A stretch of 64,000 nucleotides of DNA, taken from positions 3,224,001 through 3,288,000 of the forward strand of contig OY970187.1 in the NCBI GenBank assembly GCA_963708165.1. The letters are read 5' to 3'. Positions 18,169 to 26,855 of this stretch are shown here, in pieces. Each line of letters opens with the position of its first letter. Position 1 is the first letter of the stretch. This DNA comes from Rubricoccus sp963708165 (GTDB lineage: Bacteria; Bacteroidota; Rhodothermia; Rhodothermales; Rubricoccaceae). The notes below the pieces were generated by a model, which was not told where the DNA came from, searched no databases, and worked only from the letters and a program-made list of their open reading frames with translations. A program made the translations under genes and the position numbers.

Positions 18169-19165
18169 GCCTCTGGCGAAGACGCCGCCTCTGGCGAAGA
18201 CGCCGCCTCTGCCGAAGACGCTGCCTCTGGCGAACGAGGGGCTTCTGGCGCCAGAGGCCAACAGGCCTCGCATCGTCGTCATCTCCGGCACGAACGCGTC
18301 GGGCAAAAGCCGTCTCGCGCTAGAACTGGCAGCGCGCATTGGTGGCGAGATCGTTTCGGCCGACTCGCGGCAGGTCTACAAAGGGTTGGACCTTGGGACG
18401 GGCAAGGTCACGCCCGAGGAGCAAGCGCGTGTGCCGCACCACCTTTTGGATGTGGCTGATCCTCGCGAGCGCTACACCCTGTTCGACTATCAGCGCGACG
18501 CGTACGCGGCGCTGGACGATAGTCTCGCCAGAGGCAACGTGCCGTTCATGGTGGGCGGCACCGGTTTGTACATCAACGCGGTCGTGGACGGCTACGCGCT
18601 CGTGGACGTGCCGGTCGATCCCGCGCTCCGCGCCGAGACCGAGCCTCTGGGTGCGGATGCTCTGGCCGAACGGTTGCAGCGCGATCACCCGGCGTTTGCC
18701 GCGATCACAGACCTGAAAAATCCGCGGCGCCTGGTGCGCGCGCTGGAAGTCGCCGAGGCGGGCGTGAGCGTGGAGGACTTCCACCTCAAAAAGCCGCGCT
18801 ACAGCGCGCTCCACTTCGGCGTCACGTGGCCGCGCGACGTTCTGGCCCGCCGCATCGACGAGCGGTTGGACCGCCGCCTCGCCGAGGGCATGATCGAGGA
18901 GGTCGAGGGCCTGCTAGCCTCTGGCGTGACGCACGAGCGCCATTTAGAGCTGGGACTGGAGTACCGCTCCGTCTCCGAATACCTCCGTGGCGAATACGCG
19001 AGCTTGGACGCGATGAAGGCAGAACTCGCGACGCAGATCCGCCGCTACGCCAAGCGCCAGATGACGTGGTTTCGCAAGCGCAAAGACATCGAGTGGCTCG
19101 ACATGAGCGCGCTCGACGTGGACGCGCTCGAAGCGCGCGTTCGAGAGTTTGCCACAGTCGGCTGA
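18161..19165 (+). CDS. miaA: tRNA dimethylallyltransferase MiaA with repeat-derived N-terminal extension
   Basis: Transfers a dimethylallyl group from DMAPP to A37 of tRNAs reading U-starting codons. Core seen: P-loop SGTNASGKS, then SADSRQVYKGLDLGTGK, HHLLDVADP, and KNPRRLVRALEV. The ATG at 18161 overlaps the recN stop. Before the usual start of the fold (RPRIVVISG) there are about 33 residues made of repeats: PLAKTPPLAKTPPLPKTLPLA, encoded by an 18-bp tandem whose unit is the iterated word plus AAGACGCC. This extension is unlikely to have a catalytic role. 334 residues overall. The stop TGA is followed directly by another palindrome copy. Confidence 0.95.
   Translation: MPEPLAKTPPLAKTPPLPKTLPLANEGLLAPEANRPRIVVISGTNASGKSRLALELAARIGGEIVSADSRQVYKGLDLGTGKVTPEEQARVPHHLLDVADPRERYTLFDYQRDAYAALDDSLARGNVPFMVGGTGLYINAVVDGYALVDVPVDPALRAETEPLGADALAERLQRDHPAFAAITDLKNPRRLVRALEVAEAGVSVEDFHLKKPRYSALHFGVTWPRDVLARRIDERLDRRLAEGMIEEVEGLLASGVTHERHLELGLEYRSVSEYLRGEYASLDAMKAELATQIRRYAKRQMTWFRKRKDIEWLDMSALDVDALEARVREFATVG
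18169..18258. repeat. 18-bp tandem of GCCTCTGGCGAAGACGCC units in the miaA 5' end
   Basis: Three to four consecutive units (one with TGCCG in place of TGGCG) followed by GCTTCTGGCGCCAGAGGCC. In frame it reads PLAKTP repeated. It begins immediately after the recN stop. Confidence 0.92.
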
Positions 19166-19345
19166 GCCTCTGGCGCCAGAGGTGGGAGGGAACAGCCTGG
19201 ACCTTTTAGCAAAACCGGTGTCCTAGCGAGCGCCAGCGCCGCACTCTCGCGCAGTCGAGCGCTGAGTCACCAGATCGCCGCGTCGCAAGCTCCTCGCGAT
19301 GACAACATCCTGGGTTTTGACAGGGAGTCGTAGCCCGGAGCCCGC

Positions 19346-20086
19346 TCAAGCGAGGTCGAGGATCTTGAACACGAGCACGTAGAGCTCCGCCAGAGGCACG
19401 AAGAGGCCGAACGCGGCGCCCGCGACCACCTGCCCGACGGTGTGCGCGCGGATTTTGACGCGCGCCCACATGAGGACGGGCAGGAGCAGCATGAGCGGCG
19501 CCGTTGTCGCGAGCGTCAGCGCGGCTTCCCAATCGGCGGGTAGGTCTCGCCACGCGACGAGCGAAACGAACAGCAGCCCGCTCACGAACGCGGCCAGTCC
19601 CGCCATGTGAATCGAGATTTTCCACCAGTGCGTGATCGCGATCAGGACGAGCGTGTTGACCGGGTAGATCAGCGCCAGCGAGACGATCACGGCGGTCGCG
19701 GTGCTCGTCGTCAGGCCCAAGAGCACGATGCCAACGACGTAGGAGCCGACGGCCACCAGAAGTGGAAACCGCCGCCGCGTGCGGTCGCGGATCTCGACGG
19801 TCTCGGCGCGCCCCTCGCGCACCATCCACAGCAGCGCGAGCAACGGGATCGCGCAGAAGAACGCGAGCGAGAGCGCGAACACCCACGCGATCTCAGCCCC
19901 TGGCGCGCCGAAGTGCCACGAGGCGAGTGTGAATGCGACCGGCGGAAACGCCAGCGGGTTGAGCAGATAGGAGAGCGCGTTGGCTGCCCGCTCGGCGCGC
20001 GTCGCGTCGGGTCCGAGGCGGCTCACGACCTCTGGCGGGGCAGGGGAGAGCCCTCGCCACCACCTGTCATGAGGTGGCTTTCGCAA
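19346..20086 (-). CDS. PAP2-like integral membrane protein
   Basis: A 246-residue protein with six or so hydrophobic segments and two short motifs typical of PAP2-related membrane phosphatases: KISIHMAG (about 160-167) and KIRAHTVGQVVAGAAFG (about 213-229), where His residues lie near the membrane. The full PAP2 triad (KxxxxxxRP, PSGH, SRxxxxxHxxxD) is not visible, so it may be a non-catalytic relative or a lipid-binding membrane protein. Function is uncertain. The MITE-like element lies just upstream of its start. Confidence 0.6.
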   Translation of the reverse strand: MRKPPHDRWWRGLSPAPPEVVSRLGPDATRAERAANALSYLLNPLAFPPVAFTLASWHFGAPGAEIAWVFALSLAFFCAIPLLALLWMVREGRAETVEIRDRTRRRFPLLVAVGSYVVGIVLLGLTTSTATAVIVSLALIYPVNTLVLIAITHWWKISIHMAGLAAFVSGLLFVSLVAWRDLPADWEAALTLATTAPLMLLLPVLMWARVKIRAHTVGQVVAGAAFGLFVPLAELYVLVFKILDLA

Positions 20087-20479
20087 ATGAGCGCCGTTTC
20101 ACCTACAGCCTCATCCTCGCGAACGCGGGGATCCAGAGTATTGGGAACGCCTTCCCCAGTAGTCGCCCACGTCTCAAATGCGCGCGCTGTCCAGGGCTGA
20201 GATCCTTCCTGTCTCGCCCGAGGCCTCTGGCGCCTGTATAGATCGTCACCCTGGATTCCCGCGTTCGCGGGAATGACAAGAAGGAGGATTGAGAGGCTCG
20301 AATCATGGCCTTGTACAAACGTTACCCCTTCCCAGCCGTCGCCAAGCGTAGCGCCAGAGGCCTCTGGCGACAGAGACCTCAAGCGGGGCACTGGGGGCTT
20401 GCCAAAGAGAGTTGTGCAGGTCGCCAGAGGCGCAGACGGCAGAACCCGGAACTCGGAACTCGGAACTCGGAACCTCAAC
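20087..20479. other. Intergenic region holding a MITE-like element
   Basis: 393 bp between two minus-strand genes. The left half is the inverted-repeat element at 20105-20280; the right half has an outward iterated-word pair near 20347 and the AACTCGG array (20449-20472). No gene is supported. Confidence 0.7.
20105..20280. mobile_element. MITE/REP-like element with CCCGCGTTCGCGGG termini
   Basis: Ends are an inverted pair about 140 bp apart: ATCCTCGCGAACGCGGGGAT near 20110 and CCCGCGTTCGCGGG near 20256, each preceded or followed by CTGGAT. Their six-frame translation gives FPRTRESR and PAFARM, familiar from REP-type repeats in many bacteria. No transposase is inside. The interior has one iterated word (GCCTCTGGCG), possibly a later insertion. 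Confidence 0.6.
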
Positions 20480-21964
20480 TCAGTACGCCTTGGCGTAAAC
20501 CACGCGGCGCTCGGACGGCGCGCCCGAGACCGGGTCGGTGCCACCTTCCTCCGTGTCGACGCCCTCGAACTGGCCGGGAAACGGGAGGCAGCGGATGGTC
20601 GCCTTGGTCTCCTTCTTGACCTGCGCTTCGGTCTCGTCCGTGCCGTCCCAGTGCATGAGCGCAAAGCCGCCGGCCTCTACGACGTCCTTGAGACGGTCGT
20701 AGCTGTCCACGACGTGCGTGTTGTCCGCGCGCCTCTGGCGGGCCGCTTCGAAGAGCGCAGTCTGCATCGCCTCCAGAGTGCTGGTGATGGTCTCCACGAT
20801 GTCGCCGCGCGAGACGGTCTGCTTTTCGCTCGTGTCGCGGCGCGTCATCTCGACGGTGCCGTTTTCCACGTCGCGTGGTCCGATCGCGAGGCGCACGGGC
20901 ACGCCTTCGACTTCGTACTGCGCAAACTTCCAGCCCGGCCGGTACTGCTCGCGGTCGTCGACGAGCACGCGCACGCCAGAGGCTTCGAGCGCCTCGCGCA
21001 TCGCGTGGGCGGCGTCGAGTGTGGTCTGGTTGTCCGCGTTTTTGCGCGTGATCGGCACAATGGCGACCTGGCGCGTGGCCAGCTTGGGCGGGAGGACCAG
21101 GCCTTTGTCATCCGAGTGGGTCATGATGAGCGCGCCGATAAGACGTGTGCTCACGCCCCAACTCGTGGCCCAGACGTATTCCTGCTCGTTGTCTGCATTC
21201 TGGAACGTGCACTCGAACGCCTTGGCGAAGTTCTGCCCCAGGAAGTGGCTCGTGCCCGCTTGTAGCGCCTTGCCGTCCTGCATCAGCGCCTCGATGCAGT
21301 AGGTATCCACGGCGCCCGGAAAGCGCTCGCTCGCGGTTTTGACGCCCTTGACGACGGGCATCGCCATCCACTCCTCGGCGAAGGTGGCGTACACGTCCAG
21401 CATCTGGCGCGTCTCGTCTACGGCTTCGTCCTCGGTCGCGTGGGCCGTGTGGCCTTCCTGCCACAGGAACTCCGCGGTGCGGAGGAACAGGCGCGTGCGC
21501 ATCTCCCACCGCACGACGTTGGCCCACTGGTTAAGCTTGAGCGGCAGATCGCGCCAGCTCTGGATCCACCGCGAATACGTGTCCCAGATGATGGTCTCGG
21601 ACGTAGGCCGCACGATGAGTGGCTCCTCCAACTCCGCGTCCGGGTCCACGATCAGGTTGCCGTCCTCCTCTTTGAGGCGGTAGTGCGTGACGACCGCGCA
21701 CTCTTTGGCGAAGCCCTCGACATGCTCGGCTTCCTTCGCGAGAAAACTTTTCGGGATGAAGAGGGGGAAGTACGCGTTGCGGTGGCCTGTGGCCTTGAAC
21801 ATCGCGTCGAGTGCGCCTCGCATGTTCTCCCACAGCTCGTAGCCGTTGGGCGGCAACACCATCGAGCCTCGGACGGGCGAGGTCTCAGCCAGCTTGGCTT
21901 CGCGGATCACGTCCTGGTACCACTGCGCGTAGTCTTTCTCTCGGGGGGTGATGGTGTCGGCCAT
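20480..21964 (-). CDS. proS: Prolyl-tRNA synthetase, archaeal/eukaryotic type
   Basis: Charges tRNA-Pro. 494 residues with no editing (INS) domain: starts MADTITPREKDYAQWYQDVI, has class II motif 1-like GYELWENMRGALDAMF, motif 2 region RPTSETIIWDTYSRWIQSWR then NVVRWE, and motif 3-like GVSTRLIGALIMTHSDD. The anticodon-binding domain follows (VAIVPITRK). This short ProS type 3 is common in Bacteroidota. The ATG at 21964 matches known N-termini; the frame stays open upstream only because repeats lack stops. Intact. Confidence 0.95.
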   Translation of the reverse strand: MADTITPREKDYAQWYQDVIREAKLAETSPVRGSMVLPPNGYELWENMRGALDAMFKATGHRNAYFPLFIPKSFLAKEAEHVEGFAKECAVVTHYRLKEEDGNLIVDPDAELEEPLIVRPTSETIIWDTYSRWIQSWRDLPLKLNQWANVVRWEMRTRLFLRTAEFLWQEGHTAHATEDEAVDETRQMLDVYATFAEEWMAMPVVKGVKTASERFPGAVDTYCIEALMQDGKALQAGTSHFLGQNFAKAFECTFQNADNEQEYVWATSWGVSTRLIGALIMTHSDDKGLVLPPKLATRQVAIVPITRKNADNQTTLDAAHAMREALEASGVRVLVDDREQYRPGWKFAQYEVEGVPVRLAIGPRDVENGTVEMTRRDTSEKQTVSRGDIVETITSTLEAMQTALFEAARQRRADNTHVVDSYDRLKDVVEAGGFALMHWDGTDETEAQVKKETKATIRCLPFPGQFEGVDTEEGGTDPVSGAPSERRVVYAKAY

Positions 21965-22154
21965 ATGTGCGTGCGAACGATGGGGCGCCAGAGGCGTATG
22001 ATGGGGTGCGGAATCTCGATCCCGCGCGTTACCCCGGCGCCAGAGGCGGCGGCCCGTACTGTGAGTCGTCAAGATAGACGGCCTGCCGACCCTTCCGCCT
22101 TCCCCGGCACCCGACCTTGCGCGGCCTTCATGCCGCCTGCTTCCCCTTCTCGCG

Positions 22155-23315
22155 ATGACATCTCGACTTCGCATCCCGTTCGCGCTCGGCTGCGCCCTGC
22201 TCCTCGCAGGCTGCTCCTCAAGCCAGCGCGCCGCCGACCGTCCCGAAGACCGCGCTGTGCGCCCGGCCGACCAGGCCGCCTCGCAAGAGGCGCCGACCTC
22301 TGTTCGCCCCCGCATCGGCGTTCTCGCCGCGATGGACATCGACGCGGACTCGCTGGAGTCGGAGCCGTTCGGTGATCCCGAAGCGGTCGACAGCGCTGAG
22401 CCGCTCGACGCGCTTCCGTGGGCCTCTGGCGAGAGCGAACTCGACACCATCACCGTCAACCGCTACTACTACGACGACGACGGCCAGTACTACGTGGACG
22501 AAGACGGCACGTCGGTGTATGGAGGGGAGGACTACTACGAGGCCAACTACTCTTCGTACGACGCCGACTACTACCACTACGACGACCCGGCGTACTACGC
22601 GTCGCCATACACCTATTACCAGCCGTACCGCACGTACAGCCCGTACTACAGCTACGGCTGGTGCCGGGACCGCTACTACGGCTACTACGGCGGATACGGG
22701 CGCTACCGCTGCCACCGTCCTTCGTATGCCTATGCGGGGTATTACAGCCCGTACTGGAACGACCCCTTCTTCTTCGATCCGTACTTCTACTCCCCGGGCT
22801 TGTACGTCTCCGTGGGCTGGGGCTTCGGATACGGGCACGGTTACAACGGCTACCGCCAAGGCTACTGGGACGGGTACACCGATGGCAGCTATCGTGGACG
22901 CCACCAAACCGGCCGCCGCTGGCGCTACGCAGACCGCACCGCTGACCGCGACCGTCGCGGTACCGACGATGGCGAGCGCGGACGTGTCGGCTCGGGCATC
23001 GCTCGTGCCCCGATCGCCGCTGGCGCCCCCTCTCGGGGAAGCGTCCCGAGCATCGGCCAGCCCACGCGCGTAGTCCGCACGCCCGCTGCTAGCCCTACTC
23101 GTGACGGCGGCATTACTCGCACAAGAGCAACGCCATCACGCGAAGGCATCGCACGGACACCCGGAACGGTCGAGCCCGGAGCGGCATCTCGCACGCCGTC
23201 GCGGACGGTCACGCCCACCGGCGATCCTTCTGGACGCGCAAGGCAGTCGAGTGCGCCAGAGGTTCTGCTACCAGAACTCCTGCTACCCGTACGGAGTCGG
23301 GCCGCGAGCCCGTGA
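22155..23315 (+). CDS. Tyrosine/glycine-rich lipoprotein, 5' part of a frameshifted gene
   Basis: Signal peptide and lipobox LAGC (Cys about residue 19). The mature region has an acidic stretch, then about 110 residues very rich in Tyr, Gly and Pro (for example YYGYYGGYGRYR), then a basic Arg/Pro/Thr-rich tail. Such low-complexity lipoproteins are probably surface-exposed; the family is not recognised. From about 23260 this frame changes character (LLPELLLPVRSRAASP), while the next frame continues the basic RTPATRTE style. The switch falls at a CGCCAGAGG word. I think one base is gained or lost there and the true protein runs on to 23719. Confidence 0.7.
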   Translation: MTSRLRIPFALGCALLLAGCSSSQRAADRPEDRAVRPADQAASQEAPTSVRPRIGVLAAMDIDADSLESEPFGDPEAVDSAEPLDALPWASGESELDTITVNRYYYDDDGQYYVDEDGTSVYGGEDYYEANYSSYDADYYHYDDPAYYASPYTYYQPYRTYSPYYSYGWCRDRYYGYYGGYGRYRCHRPSYAYAGYYSPYWNDPFFFDPYFYSPGLYVSVGWGFGYGHGYNGYRQGYWDGYTDGSYRGRHQTGRRWRYADRTADRDRRGTDDGERGRVGSGIARAPIAAGAPSRGSVPSIGQPTRVVRTPAASPTRDGGITRTRATPSREGIARTPGTVEPGAASRTPSRTVTPTGDPSGRARQSSAPEVLLPELLLPVRSRAASP

Positions 23316-23719
23316 CACGGATGCCCCGCGAGACGCGCCGTACGTCGCCTCCTGCTCGCCGTGCGGATCCTGCGCCGCGTCGCGAGACGCGCTCGTCACC
23401 ACCGCCACGTCGCACGCGCCCTACGCCGCGACGCGAGGAAGCGCAGCCAGCCCCGCGCCGTGAGAGCAGGCCTGCTCCTGCGCCACGTCGCGAGAGTCGG
23501 CCAGCACCCGCCCCACGCCGTGAGAGCCGACCTGCTCCTGCGCCACGTCGCGAAAGCAGCCCCGCGCCTGCGCCACGCCGTGAGAGCCGTCCGGCACCTG
23601 AACCGCGCCGCGAGACCAAGCCCGCGTCGAAGCCTCGCAGCGAGACCCGTCCCTCTCGCAGCCGGGGTGGCAACGAAGGCTCCAGCCGCCGCGGTCGTCG
23701 CGGAGGCAACGACGAGTAG
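23312..23719 (+). pseudogene. 3' part of the frameshifted lipoprotein gene, Arg/Pro repeat tail
   Basis: Continuation of the preceding gene in another frame; the same frame is open back to about 23255 (ARGSATRTPATRTESGRE). It encodes 30-bp tandem units read as ESRPAPAPRR, four or five times (about 23450-23620), ending SRSRGGNEGSSRRGRRGGNDE. Very basic, likely disordered. The GTG at 23312 could start it separately, but it has no ribosome-binding or signal sequence I would trust. The stop TAG shares its G with a GCCTCTGGCG word. Confidence 0.6.
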
Positions 23720-23748
23720 CCTCTGGCGCGCGAGCGCACGTCTGCATT

Positions 23749-23786
23749 GAACGGAGGGGAGTCTCTACATGAGGCTCCCCTCGTTG
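23749..23786 (+). terminator. Hairpin after the lipoprotein gene
   Basis: AACGGAGGGGAGTC pairs with GGCTCCCCTCGTT across a loop, followed by GTATGTG. The stem is strong and the U-tract weak, so a terminator is probable rather than certain. Confidence 0.5.
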
Positions 23787-23981
23787 TATGTGGTGCGTCC
23801 GGCTCATCGCCAGAGGCCGCGCGGCCCTCTTGAATCGAGCGCCATGCGTGAGGTGCTGGACTTCAGTCGGGCTACAGCGACACCAACCGCGAGTGCTTGG
23901 TGCCAAACGCTCGGCGCCAGAGGCGATTGCGGCGCCAGAGCCTGAGCGCGGGCCTCTGGCGCCAGAAACAAATCCTCGCGT

Positions 23982-25547
23982 CTAGGCTGGGACCGCGACG
24001 CGCGCAGGTACGACTTCCAGAGCCTCTGGCGTGGCGCGGTGCAGCGGGCCCGTCACGAGACGAGCCAGAAGGGCGTTGACCGCCAGAAGCACGAGCGATG
24101 CGCCGATGGCCCAAAGAGGCGACGTGAACGAAACCGTCTGGATCAGGAGCGCAGCAAGACCTGCGGGCACGGACGCCAGAAGCGGAATGAACCGAGCGGC
24201 GATGCTGAAGCGGTCCGAGCGGCGCGAAAAGGGCGTCGAGCGCTGGAAGAGGGAGTAGACGCGCGTGGTGAGGGCGGTCACGGAAAACCAGAACAGAGCG
24301 TGAACGCACGCGTCGAGCGCGGGCATCTGGAGCATGAGCACCGCACCCAGAAGCACATGCAAAGGCAGAAGAACGCGAAACGCCAGGGCCTGCTGGGCGC
24401 CGAGTTGAAGCCGACGCGGACGGGCGTCAGGTAGCGTGTCGAACACCCATGAGGCCTGGTCGTGATCGGACACTTGCACGGCTTGAATCAGCGTCTGCGC
24501 GCAGAATAGCAGGATCACGAGCAGAGACAGGTGCAACTGCGTCTCTTCGAGCGCGAGCGCGTTGGCTGCACCGTGGATAAACAGGCTTTCCAGGCCGCCT
24601 CCGAGCCATCCGAACACGGCGAACCCGAGCGGTAGCAGCGCTGCGGGCCACAGGCGGCCGCGCACGATGCGGTCTCGCGTTATCGCGGCGAGCGCGAAGC
24701 CATAGGCTGCCCGCGCAGGCGCGCCGCGCACGGCCATGCGCTCAATCCACGTGAGCGTGTTTTGGCCCTTGCCTGTGTCCTCGGCCCACCGGGTGCCGTC
24801 GGCGATGCTGTCCATCAGCGCGAAGTAGCGCTTGGGAAAGACGGTCGCGAACGCGACGATAAGGCCGCCTGTGGCCCCGACGAGCAACGCGAGACCGAGC
24901 GTGGAGCGCCCGGCCATCGCGTCGGCGAGCCACGCGGCGGGCCACCACGGCGCCGACGCGGCCTCGGGCTCGGCGCCGATCCACTGGTAGCCCAGAACCA
25001 ACGCCGCGATGAGAAGCGTCCGCGCGGCCGTCAGTGCGGGCCGTGCGATGCGCGGCGGCAGCGTGAGCGAAATCGCCCACATTACCGCGAGGCTGACCGC
25101 AGAGGTCCATGCGACGCCTGCGCCCACGAGCAGACCCACATGCAAGCCGCTGGCGAAACCGTGCGACACCCACACTCGCACCGCGACCGGAACAGCGACG
25201 GAGACCGCCATCAAGCCTATGTACACCCCGATCCCGAGCAACCGCGCCGCATAATGCTGGCGCTCCGTCGCGGGCAGCGTCGCGAGCCACGCGTTCTCCT
25301 TCGGCCGCCCCATCAGTTCGTCGTAGGAGCCGACGACGCCGAACGCGGCGAGCACGACGCCGAACGACGCCGCGACGAAGACCGCCTCCTCTGGCGTCGC
25401 GCTGCCGAGCGAGAGCGCGAGCACGACGCCCGAAAACCCGTACGCCAGAAGCGTCATCCCGACCCGGCTGGAGCCTGGCTTGCCGGTGCGCGGATCGCGG
25501 AGATCCACCCGGAGCTGGGCGGAGGTCAGGAGGCGGATCGGGCTCAT
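23982..25547 (-). CDS. ABC-2-type transporter permease-like membrane protein
   Basis: A 521-residue polytopic protein with about 12 hydrophobic segments, beginning MSPIRLLTSAQLRVDLRDPRTGKPGSSRVG, a start typical of large ABC exporter permeases. The segment ATLPATERQHYAARLLG resembles the cytoplasmic loop seen in ABC-2 permeases. No ATP-binding partner is adjacent, so the ATPase would have to be elsewhere. The ATG at 25547 is chosen; the frame continues open upstream into the mltG antisense strand without gene-like sequence. Substrate unknown. Confidence 0.65.
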   Translation of the reverse strand: MSPIRLLTSAQLRVDLRDPRTGKPGSSRVGMTLLAYGFSGVVLALSLGSATPEEAVFVAASFGVVLAAFGVVGSYDELMGRPKENAWLATLPATERQHYAARLLGIGVYIGLMAVSVAVPVAVRVWVSHGFASGLHVGLLVGAGVAWTSAVSLAVMWAISLTLPPRIARPALTAARTLLIAALVLGYQWIGAEPEAASAPWWPAAWLADAMAGRSTLGLALLVGATGGLIVAFATVFPKRYFALMDSIADGTRWAEDTGKGQNTLTWIERMAVRGAPARAAYGFALAAITRDRIVRGRLWPAALLPLGFAVFGWLGGGLESLFIHGAANALALEETQLHLSLLVILLFCAQTLIQAVQVSDHDQASWVFDTLPDARPRRLQLGAQQALAFRVLLPLHVLLGAVLMLQMPALDACVHALFWFSVTALTTRVYSLFQRSTPFSRRSDRFSIAARFIPLLASVPAGLAALLIQTVSFTSPLWAIGASLVLLAVNALLARLVTGPLHRATPEALEVVPARVAVPA

Positions 25548-25600
25548 GGGGTGGGAGGGCCGCGAAACGCAGCGTGGTGTGAGGCGTGGCCGCAAAGCCC

Positions 25601-25618
25601 GCCTCTGGCGCCAGAGGC
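25601..25618. repeat. Iterated palindrome GCCTCTGGCGCCAGAGGC
   Basis: Exact copy just downstream of the mltG stop, between two minus-strand genes. Confidence 0.95.
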
Positions 25619-25627
25619 GCCGATGGT

Positions 25628-26737
25628 CTACTCGGGGATCGCGACGGGCGGCGCGCCAGAGGCATCCGGCGAAGCGGCCTCGGCGCGCTCGCGGGCGTTG
25701 CGCTGGCGGACCTGCTCGCTGATGTAGCGGCTCCACTCGCGCGCCTTCGCGTTGTGCTCGGCGACGGTGCGGCTGAAGTCGTGGTAGCCGACTTTGGTCG
25801 GGCTGGCGACGAAGAAGAGGTACTCGTGCTGCTCGTTGTCCAGCACGGCGTCGAGGGCGGCGTCCGAGGGGTTGTTGATCGGGCCGGGCGGTAGGCCGTC
25901 GATGAGGTAGGTGTTGTATGGGTGCGAAAAGCCGTAGTCGCGCAGGAAAAGGCGGCGCATGGGCTGGCCGTCGTCTTCCATGAGGGCGAACTGCACCGTC
26001 GGGTCGGCCTGGAGACGCATGGTGCCCGCGCGGGTGCGCCCGAGGAGGCGGTTGAGGTAGACGCCCGCGATGCGCGGCTTCTCGTCGTCGTAGCGCGCTT
26101 CCCACTCGACGATACTGGCCATCGCTACGACCTCGTCTGGCGTAAGCCCGAGAGCTTCGGCTTTGGCGAGGCGCTCGTCGGTCCAGTAGCGCTCGTGCCA
26201 CTGGTGAATGCGCGTGACGGCGCGGCGCGCGTTCTGCGTCCACATCACGTCGTAGGTGTCGCCGCGCATCTCGGCAAAGAGATGCCGCGTGTCGGTGTCC
26301 AACTGCTCGGCCAGGTCCTCGGCGAAGAGCGCATCCATGACCTCGGACGAGTCGGCGTCCATTTGCTGCGCGATGGCGCGCGCGATGATGGGTGCGGTGC
26401 GTCCGGCGGGAAGCGTGATGCGCACGGGGTCTTGCAGGCCCTTGCGGATTTTGTCCAGCATCGCCCAGTTGTTCATGCCGGGCTCGATGAGGTAGTGCCC
26501 GGCTTTGACCTGATCGGCCCAGCCTGTGAGGGCGCCAAAAGTGCTCAGGCTCGTGCGCGAGCCGATTGCGCCAGAGGCTTCGAGCGAGTCCAGCGCGGCC
26601 GCGAACTCGGTCCCGGCGGGGAGCTTGACGCCCACCGCTTCGTCGCCAGAGGCGTTGGGCAGGAAGGCGAGCCAGGCGACTACACCGCCCCCGATGAGGA
26701 GAACCAGGACGACGAGAGCGAGAAGGGTTTTGCGCAT
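25628..26737 (-). CDS. mltG: Endolytic murein transglycosylase MltG
   Basis: Cleaves nascent glycan strands at the inner membrane and helps set their length. 369 residues: N-terminal membrane anchor (about 5-27), LysM-like region, and catalytic YceG domain. The catalytic glutamate is in MASIVEWEARYDDEKPRIAG (canonical ASIVEKE), followed by GVYLNRLLGRTRAGTMRLQADPTVQFAL and NTYLIDGLPPGPINNPSDAAL, all hallmarks of MltG. The iterated word appears as GASGA-type residues near both ends only. Intact. Confidence 0.95.
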   Translation of the reverse strand: MRKTLLALVVLVLLIGGGVVAWLAFLPNASGDEAVGVKLPAGTEFAAALDSLEASGAIGSRTSLSTFGALTGWADQVKAGHYLIEPGMNNWAMLDKIRKGLQDPVRITLPAGRTAPIIARAIAQQMDADSSEVMDALFAEDLAEQLDTDTRHLFAEMRGDTYDVMWTQNARRAVTRIHQWHERYWTDERLAKAEALGLTPDEVVAMASIVEWEARYDDEKPRIAGVYLNRLLGRTRAGTMRLQADPTVQFALMEDDGQPMRRLFLRDYGFSHPYNTYLIDGLPPGPINNPSDAALDAVLDNEQHEYLFFVASPTKVGYHDFSRTVAEHNAKAREWSRYISEQVRQRNARERAEAASPDASGAPPVAIPE

Positions 26738-26855
26738 GGTGCGGTGGGACAGGCGCGACAGGTCACAGGTCGCGCCAGAGCGGTAAGGGTGCGTTTAGCG
26801 TCGGCGTTTGTCGCGCACGGCGTGCGGACGCGGCCTCTGGCGGTCAGGGCAAGAC

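Noticed and set aside
25548..26243. Upstream extension of the ABC-2-like permease frame
   Set aside because: Reads antisense to mltG with Arg/Pro-rich shadow sequence; the normal permease start is at 25547.
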